From the NCBI GenBank assembly GCA_951802425.1, contig OX637804.1:682001-746000 (forward strand): 64,000 nt of DNA, read 5' to 3'. This stretch comes from Clavaria fumosa (Eukaryota; Basidiomycota; Agaricomycetes; Agaricales; Clavariaceae). The position numbers and the translations under genes were made by a program. The notes under the pieces are model-generated. The model was not told the origin of the DNA, ran no database searches, and worked only from the letters and a program-made list of their open reading frames with translations. Positions 57,665 through 64,000 of the stretch are shown here, piece after piece (within the stretch, counting starts at the first letter, position 1; each line of letters starts with the position of its first letter).

Positions 57665-57880
57665 TCGTGTGGAAAATAAAGATGCGAGATGCGTTTGAGA
57701 GCAATGGTTGAGACATTCTCAACCATTACTCTCAAACGCAACTGAGAATGCAAAAGTGGCGGTGGAACCAATGATTTTTGGGTCAAAACGCGCAGCAGGG
57801 CGGCTAAGGAGACACAAGATGGGTGTGGAGGCAGTTCAAAAGCAGCCGACGCGGGTTTGATGTACAGCCACCCCACTGAT
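57665..57880 (-). pseudogene. Member 22: minimal relic with hairpin
   Basis: Complement pieces: GGGTGGCTGTACATCAAACC of exon 1, a CTTGTGTCTCCTTAGCCGCC intron 1 region, CCACCGCCACTTTTGCATTC of exon 2 and then a hairpin (57691-57739). This is the same truncated arrangement as member 15 at 39.3-39.56 kb, so the two derive from one duplication. No start, cysteine motifs or TM remain. Confidence 0.7.
57691..57739. repeat. Hairpin of inverted exon 2 sequence, second copy
   Basis: Arms of 23 bp (57691-57713 and 57717-57739) with one mismatch and a CAT loop. Same core as at 39489-39538 (ACCATTACTCTCAA and its complement). Confidence 0.85.
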
Positions 57881-58668
57881 GCGAACTTGCGAACGGGTCT
57901 GGGCCGTAGTTGTCCTTCCGCATTGTACCGTAAATAAGGCATAGTTGAAGTCCCTCCCTCCCCCGACGTTCAGGCTATTGTCCACTTTCTCCGCACCAGT
58001 GATGCGCAACGACTCGGACCGGAATTCGTGGGTAAGCCGAACTGAATCGACGTCGTTTTGATTGGGACCGATAAGGCCAGGCCATGTGTATTATGGTGTG
58101 TGTCATTGCCCTTTCCCATACAAGTGGAATTGCAGACAATAGTCGACAGTGAATGCGTCGGTCGGACTACATTCTCTCTGATGCTATATCTTCAACTCGC
58201 CGCAAATACCGGAACGTTTTACGAACTCTTTCCCTGACGCCGCCGCCTGACACTTTCCTTGGTAAGCTTCACCTTCGCTCACTCTCTTCTTTGTGGTTCG
58301 TCGCTTTACACATTGCCCATTCCACATGCATACGATCGGCGGCATTCCCTCAACAATTTGGCCTTTGGCAGAGCTGCAAACCTTCCGTTGTGCGTAGGCG
58401 ATACGGCGCGTCATGGGGTTTGTGTGTATGCCCGGGTATCATGAACGCGTCGTGGAGCTGGCCGAACTGGTCGACGACGCTCACGGCGCCGAAAATGGAC
58501 GAGCGCGTCACAAACGACGCCCCCACCGAAACCGCCGCAGATCCAGTGCACCGCCTTCGAATTTCTAATATATACAACAAGTCATCCCAAAATTTGGGTA
58601 TGCTAAATACAACTAAAAGCAACGAACCTTCGCATCTCCGTCGCACTGCAGAAAACTCAACTCCATAT
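57881..58668. other. Inverted counterpart of the 38.6-39.3 kb region
   Basis: Contains AAGTCCCTCCCTCCCCCGACG, GCGTCGGTCGGACTAC with the MRRS-like start at 58153, a diverged coil frame and the 3' flank of member 23 (about 58570-58668, AAATTTGGGTATGC). The only gene candidate is the MRRS-like frame listed separately. Confidence 0.5.
58153..58442 (+). CDS. Possible divergent MRRS-type small gene, copy with a good intron donor
   Basis: ATG 58153 starts MRRSDYILSDAISSTRRKYR, then NVLRTLSLTPPPDTFLG, interrupted at 58262 by GTAAGC, a consensus donor, with an acceptor TGCGTAG at 58397. Joined, the frame continues GDTARHGVCVYARV and stops at 58442. A 10-bp insertion relative to other copies has displaced the coil-like frame (HERVVELAELVDDAHGAENG) that would otherwise follow. 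The N-terminus resembles MRRSNYLRCYINAGTTSPT at 63715. Unknown function; possibly decayed. Confidence 0.28.
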
Positions 58669-60285
58669 TTACTCATCATATGGTGGTGGCGAAGATACTG
58701 TGTTTTGCCTTGCAAGATCAGGTTGTCCTGATGGGTTCGAACCAAGCAAATTACGGACAGCAGTGAGTCTGTCCATCGGGCTCAGTTGCGCGCGTGAGAT
58801 GACCCCCAGAACGGCGGTAAGGTCAAGGGGTCGTTCCTGGGTCTCGTTCGTCGAAGACTGTTGGAATAGTGGCACTGCATCTGGCCGTGACGTCTCCGGT
58901 GCTGCATCAACAGGGATATTCGAAGATTGGGCGCATGGTGGCTGTTGCTCGGCGGTCGGTGGTGTGCGAGATGGCAGATCGAGGGGTGGACTGGGCTCGG
59001 AAGCCTGGCGTTCATTATTCTGAGGTTTGCGTGGCCGTTGTGATGGAAGGGCAGGCTCTGCAACAAAGGGCGTAGTTGTGCCTTGGGATGGCCTCTGGCT
59101 GACTAGAGGAGGTGCATACGGCGATGCTTCTGGCCCTTCACCTGGTGGATGTTGAAATGACAAGAGGAAAAGGGAAAAGGATACTTTACCTATGGGTACT
59201 GCAATCGCAGGATTATTTGCCATTGGAGCCATCGCGGCACCACCGTCGGGCGTGTGTGTCCTGCCAAGGAGTTTTGTGCCTGATAAACGTCCCGCAATGA
59301 TGAAGGTACATGTACCGGGAGAGATACGATAAACACACCAGAACGCCGGAATGGTGATGAGAGGTCCGTAGGCTCCAGCTCGCTTGTTGTCAATCCTGAG
59401 ACAGCTGCGGGCGGAGGATCGATGGGAGAGGATGTACTTGCTTGGAATGAACTCCTACGCGTCCGCCAGAGCACGAGAGCGACGATGAGTGTAACAAAGG
59501 CTACTGCGCCGACGATACCACCAGCCACCGCAGCATTGCGTGATCTGCGAGAAGGCGTTGGCGTTGGCGATGGCGGGCTCGTGGGGGTTGGAGGCGTTGT
59601 TGGCGAGGGCGGCGAGCTCGTGGAAGAAGTCACTGGTGAGGATGACGACGGTGGGGACGTTGTCGGCATGACAGCCAGGTTTGGGCTATTGAGTCGGTTA
59701 GTACGTTGTGTGGAAACCTAAAGAATGGAGCGTACTTGAGTGTAATGGTCGAGTATGCGCCTATGGGAAAGGTGGCGGTAGACCTGATAATGGTTGGGTC
59801 AGGGACAAGGAGCGGACGGGAAAGGAGACATACAAAGAGAATGTGAAGAGAGAAGTGGGCGAGGAAGCTGTTCGAGTGTAGGATGCAAAAACAGTCGTGA
59901 TGTAATCCAGAAGGGAATAGGTTGAATTGAGATCCCCCAAGCAAGCTGACGACGACCCAGGTTGAACAATGTAATTTTGACCCGCATAGAATTCGATACC
60001 GGCGGTAAGGTTGCAAATCCATTCCAAATAACCAATGCCTTTGGGGATAGTAATGATGAAAAGAGTGTGCGAGCGTGCTGCGTCAAAAACACCAACGCCA
60101 TCTCCATCCACCGTCATGTTGTAGAAAATATCGAACGGCTCGCATTGCGTGGCCGTAAATGGCATGACAGCAACACCACCATTGACGATGAACGACTACC
60201 CAGTCGTTGGTGGTGCCAATGGTTTCGCAACTGCGGATAGGATTGCAACAGCAGACATCGCCAGAGCTGCCCATCGCGAGCACAT
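58669..60285 (-). pseudogene. Member 23: type A1 copy with one nonsense codon
   Basis: Exons on the complement: 59834-60285, 59736-59783, 59339-59685, 59190-59279 and 58669-59102. They sum to 1371 nt and would give 456 aa. Start MCSRWAALAMSAVAILSAVA. At codon 30 the invariant TGG of TTGW is TAG (60196-60198). Everything after it is intact: TATQCEPF, EWICNLTAG, SSSACLG, TM AGGIVGAVAFVTLIVALVLW followed by RTRR, LDLTAVLGVISRAQLS and terminal SSPPPYDE. A very young pseudogene, a polymorphic null allele or a sequencing error are all possible. Confidence 0.8.
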
Positions 60286-61881
60286 TGTCGCTGTCAAGAG
60301 AGAGGAGCGTTCCTCGCTAAGCTGTACCTCGTCACTCCCTCATCACCAACTGGGGTGATGGCGGAAAAGCATACTCCTGATCCGGGCATTGCATCCTTGG
60401 GTCTGGGTCGCGGTTGCCTCCGCAATATCCCAGCCCCAAGGATACAGTAGTGGTTTGGGTATCTGGATGCTCAGGCCGATGCGTAGGTCTAACTATCTCT
60501 GATGCTACATCAATGCTGGGATGACTTCTCCAACTCGCCTCATTAAATGGCGGAATGTTTTAGAAACCTTCTCTTCATTGACGCCTGCCTCGACACTTTC
60601 CTTGTCACTCTTTACCTTTACTCAGCCCGTCCCACTCGGTAGCTTTAGGAATTCCCTCGACCACCTGGCTTTTGGCAGAGCCAGAAACCCTCCGCCGTGG
60701 GTAGTCGATATGGGTTTTGTGCGTGAGCGCGTCGCGGAGCTGGCCGAACTGGTTGACGACTTTTACGACGGTCTGCACGAGCGAATGCAGGAGTGTGGAT
60801 GCTAGGGCCCAACGCCGCAGTGATTTCCCTCAAAATGTCGTGGTTTGCGACGGCCAATGTGTCTTCACGATGCGGCACACACATAGTCCTAGGAAGTAAG
60901 GGTAACGAGGTATCGTTCAAGTTTGTTTCATGATTACTGTAAATCCCGCAGTACATCCACATGGTGGTTCAACATCGCCAACTTGTACAGACCCATTCCG
61001 GAGCTCGAGATTCAGAGCATCAATTCTATTGAGAACGGGGGCCTTCGCGCCGACAACTCCGCGTTGGCGCATTCGCCTTTTAGTATGTGAAATAGTAATC
61101 ATGTACGTCTGGGCGTCTGACAAAGTGGTTGATTTCTAGTTCCCTAATTTTGCCTTGGATCCTGCCGACATCTCTAAAGTCGAGGACGATCTCATATCAC
61201 CCGATCGCACACTGCGTGCTTGAGACCTCCCGCTGGTCTAGTTTCAGTCCAAGGTTTTGATGCTCGCATGACTGGCCATGGGCAATTCGTCTCCGCCCAA
61301 CATCTTCCTTGACTTCGTGTACTGCGTTAATTGCTTACATAGTATTCGGCCTCTCTAACCCAAGTCTTCCCTTTCCCACACTGGGCATCTAGAACCCCCC
61401 ACTGTCACCGCCCCAGCTAGAAGCGTGGAGAAGGTGTCTCCGACGTGAGCGCCTTGCGAAAACGACATGGACGACATCGGCGATTACGGCGAAAAGTGAC
61501 GGAGGCGGCTCATGCAAGCGCGTAGGCAAAGCCCGACGAGGTTTGCAGGAACGCCGTCATTCTCCTAGTCTATCGTATGCAAGAAATTCCTTTGGAACAC
61601 CCTTGAAGTAATTATAATAACTATAAATACCCGAATCCCGGGTAAACATGTAACTCCTACCAAACGACATGAAGAATTGACGGTATGCAACGCAAGCGCG
61701 AAATTACCTCCTGTATACAAAACACAAGCCCTTATCATGTTGTGCATGACAGAAATTTCAAGGACGTATTCAGACAATACAAGTACAGAACACCTTGGAC
61801 CATAAACAGAAAGCATTGTCAGCCTTCTCCATTTCCTTTGCATGCTCTCGTAAAAATATTGGGTAAAACAGGGGATCGGGG
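60286..61881. other. Upstream block of member 23 and 3' flank of member 24
   Basis: 60286-60480 is the proximal promoter. It lacks the reverse TATA section and joins directly to the MRRS/coil region listed below. 60800-61560 carries distal block landmarks (TTTTGAGGGAAATCAC on the complement, GGAGCTCGAGATTCAG, GTGGTTGATTTCTAGTTCC). 61790-61881 is the member 24 3' flank. No further gene seen. Confidence 0.5.
60488..60805 (+). CDS. Possible divergent MRRS/coil small protein, longest plus-strand copy
   Basis: Downstream of MRRSNYL (ATG 60479, here stopped by a TGA at codon 8 where the copy at 63715 has CGA) a frame is open for 105 codons: TRLIKWRNVLETFSSLTPAS, GSFRNSLDHLAFGRAR, VVDMGFVRERVAELAELVDD and ERMQECGC, then stop. 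It links the WRNVL and coil segments without an intron, which differs from the model suggested by 58.15 kb. Unknown family, probably decayed in this copy. Confidence 0.28.
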
Positions 61882-63510
61882 TCATTCTGTATAGGCCGGC
61901 GGCAAAGTCACCGTCGTGTTCTGCCCTGCCAGATTGAGAGATGCAGGTGATGCTTGGATGAGTAGATTGTTGACAGAGGTAATAACCTGTCTTTCATGCG
62001 GGCTCAACTGCGCACGAGAGATGACCCCTACGACAGATGCAAAGTCAAGAGTCATCTCCTGAGTCTCGGTCGTCGAGTGCAGCTGGAGCTGAGACGTAGG
62101 ATTCAGCAGTGATATCTCTGGTGCCGTGCTGGCGGGGACATCTGAGTACTGGGTGGATGGTGGCTGCGAATCGGCGAGAGATGCTGAATCTGGAACTGAT
62201 GTGGGGAAGGAAGCTTGGCGTCCACTATCCGGAGTTTCACGTGGCCGTTGTGATGGAAGAGCAGAATCGGCTTCCAAGGGAATTATAGCGCCTTGAGATG
62301 ACCTCTGGCCAACTAGAGTAAAAAAAAAGGGGTGTGTGATTGCGATGCTTTTAGCGCTTCACGCTGAAATGCTATTTATTGGGAAAGAAGACACTTTACC
62401 TATGGGGTCCACATGGGCTGCGAGATTACCTGTCACTGGAACGTCGATGGGATTGAAAGACGTGGGCTCAGTCTTGTAAAGGTCGAGTGGAGAAAATGGG
62501 TGTTGCTGTGTGCCGCCAAGGAATTCCGCTCCTGACAAACGTCCCGCTATAGTCGAGGGCATAGTGGGTGGATACGATGAACATACCGGAACACCGGAAT
62601 GGTGGTGAGAGGTCCGTAGACCCCAATTGGCCTGTCGCCAATCCTGAGATAGATGAGGGTTGATGATCGATGGGAGAAGATGCTCTTGCTAGAACCAAAT
62701 GTCTACGCCTCCGCCAGAGCACAAGGGTGAGGATGAGTAGAACAAAGGTTACTGCGCCGACGACACCCCCAGCAATCGAAGCGCTGTGTGGTTTGGGGGA
62801 AGGGGGCGTTGTTGGCGAGGACAATGGTGAACTCGAGGAGGGTGAGGACAATGTTGACGAGGGCGGCGAGCTCGTGGAAGAAGTCGGCGTGACAGCCAGG
62901 TTTGGGCTATTGAGTCGATTAGTATGTTGTGTGGAAACTTCAAGAACGAGTCGTACTTAAGAGTGATGGTCGAGAACGTGCCTGTGGGAAAGGCGGTAGT
63001 AGGTCTAATAATGGTCGAGTTAAGGATCAAGCAGCGGACGGGAAAGGAGACATACAAGGTATTTGTGGGGAGGGGAGTGACGAGCCGGGAAGTGTTTCGA
63101 GTATAGGATGGAAAAGCAGTCGTGTCGTAACTCAGATCAGAATAGGTTGTAGTGATATTCCCCAAGCAAGCCGACGACGACCCAGCTTTGACAGTGTAAC
63201 CAAATATCCCGTCCACAATGAATCCGAAACCAGCGGGAATGTTGCAAATCCACTCTAAATAACCAGTGCCGTCGGGGACAGGATCAATCCGAAAAAGAAA
63301 GATCGAATTTGTTATGTCGTAAAAGCCAATGAAATCGAAACCATTCGTCAAGTTGTAGAAAATGTCGAACGGCTGGCATTGCGTGACCGTCAATGGAAAG
63401 ACAAACAGGCTAACTTCGTCGTCGTACAGCCACCCCGTCGTTGGTGGTGCCAATGGTGTCGCTAAAATCATAACAACAAAAGTCGCCAGAGCTGCCCATT
63501 GCGAGCGCAT
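61882..63510 (-). CDS. Member 24: type I membrane protein, type A2 with PPAY tail
   Basis: Five exons on the complement: 63056-63510, 62957-63004, 62587-62906, 62400-62531 and 61882-62312. They sum to 1386 nt, 461 aa. Start MRSQWAALATFVVMILATPL (shortened signal region). The ectodomain has TVTQCQPF, EWICNIPAG and SSSACLG with sequons NLT, NIT and NTS; short stalk; TM IAGGVVGAVTFVLLILTLVL followed by RRRR. The tail reads FLGGTQQHPFSPLDLYKTEP, PSQRPRETPDSG and LDFASVVGVISRAQLS, and ends TLPPAYTE, keeping the PPxY core in a variant form. Closest to member 3, some 54 kb away. Confidence 0.86.
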
Positions 63511-64000
63511 TGTCGCCGTCAAGAGAGAAGAGCGTTCCTCGAAAAGCTGTACCTCGTCACTTCTTTATCACCAACTGGGGTGCAACTGCGGTGATGGCGG
63601 AAAAGCATACTCCTGATCCGGGGATTGCATCCTTGGGTCTGGGTCGCGGTTGCCTCCGCAATATCCCAGCCCCAAGGATACAGTAGTGGTTTGGGTATCT
63701 CAATGCTCAGGCCGATGCGTAGGTCTAACTATCTCCGATGCTACATCAATGCTGGGACGACTTCTCCAACTCGCCTCACCAAATGGCGGAACGTTTTGCA
63801 AACCTTCCTCTCGCTGAAGCCGAGACTCCCTTTATCACCCTTTACCTTCACTCAGCCCGCCTCACTCTCTTCCCTATAATTCGTCATTTTACAACTCGCC
63901 CGTTCATACAATCAGAAGCCGGTGGCCTCAGGTATTCACCGAACATCCGGTCTTGGAAACCCTCCGTTGTGTGTAGGCTACATGGCGCGCTGTTGTATTT
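63511..64000. other. Upstream region of member 24, running off the window
   Basis: The proximal promoter has a small insertion (GTGCAACTGCG near 63581) and lacks the reverse TATA section. The MRRS start at 63715 opens MRRSNYLRCYINAGTTSPT and WRNVLQTFLSLKP, closing at 63879. The last bases (GGCGCGCTGTTGTATTT) match the sequence at about 57590, so a further relic may lie beyond the edge. Confidence 0.5.

Overview
This 64 kb window looks like basidiomycete (probably Agaricomycete) nuclear DNA. The evidence is many introns of about 47-60 bp with GTATGT/GTGCGT/GTAAGT donors, CTGAC or TACTAAT branch sites and CAG/TAG acceptors, an adenine at -3 before each ATG, and no sign of operons. No rRNA, tRNA, CRISPR array or housekeeping gene was recognised.

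The window is almost entirely one local expansion of a single gene family. I find 24 loci, here called members 1-24: 17 with a complete multi-exon reading frame (one ending early) and 7 broken or relic copies. Each intact member encodes a predicted single-pass type I membrane glycoprotein. The order is: signal peptide (consensus M-C/H-SQWAALAMSAVAILSAVA), an ectodomain of about 130-150 residues with three conserved cysteines (in TQCEPF, EWICNIPAG and SSSACLG) and several N-glycosylation sequons, a Ser/Thr/Pro stalk of variable length, one transmembrane helix that starts with a GxxxG motif, an Arg-rich stop-transfer run, and a cytoplasmic tail. I assigned splice sites by hand, and for every intact member the exon sum is an exact multiple of three.

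There are two architectures. Type A (5 exons, about 450-480 aa) ends in a conserved helix-like segment followed by PPPY or PPAY, the core of a WW-domain ligand as recognised by Nedd4/Rsp5 ubiquitin ligases. Type B (7 exons, about 380-450 aa) replaces that tail with three short exons ending ...TTAAQASE. Decayed remnants of the type A tail lie just 3' of the type B stop codons, so type B appears to have lost the WW-binding tail. Type A has subtypes A1, A2 and A3 plus a divergent member 1. Several members look like mosaics between subtypes.

Layout: member 1 is on the minus strand; members 2-17 (4.7-45.5 kb) are on the plus strand; members 18-24 (46-63.5 kb) are on the minus strand, so the array converges tail-to-tail near 45.5-46 kb. 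The duplicated unit is about 3 kb, being the gene plus 1-1.5 kb of upstream DNA. That upstream block carries, about 300 bp from the family start codon, a TATAAAAA box pointing away from the gene and, about 100 bp beyond it, a conserved short divergent frame starting MRRS. This may be a second, largely decayed, co-amplified gene.

Insertions can be dated against empty paralogous sites: a 767-bp element with perfect 26-bp inverted repeats and a TA duplication (51.2-52.0 kb) and an 86-bp inverted-repeat element (19.03 kb). Other structures are a 1.1-1.2 kb segmental duplication carrying an orphan exon (10.0-11.2 and 31.8-32.9 kb), a palindromic repeat that replaced one promoter (16.15-16.24 kb), and hairpins made of inverted exon 2 sequence (39.5 and 57.7 kb). 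The biological role of the family is unknown to me. A rapidly diversifying cluster of cell-surface proteins coupled to ubiquitin-dependent trafficking is the most interesting reading, and it is an inference.
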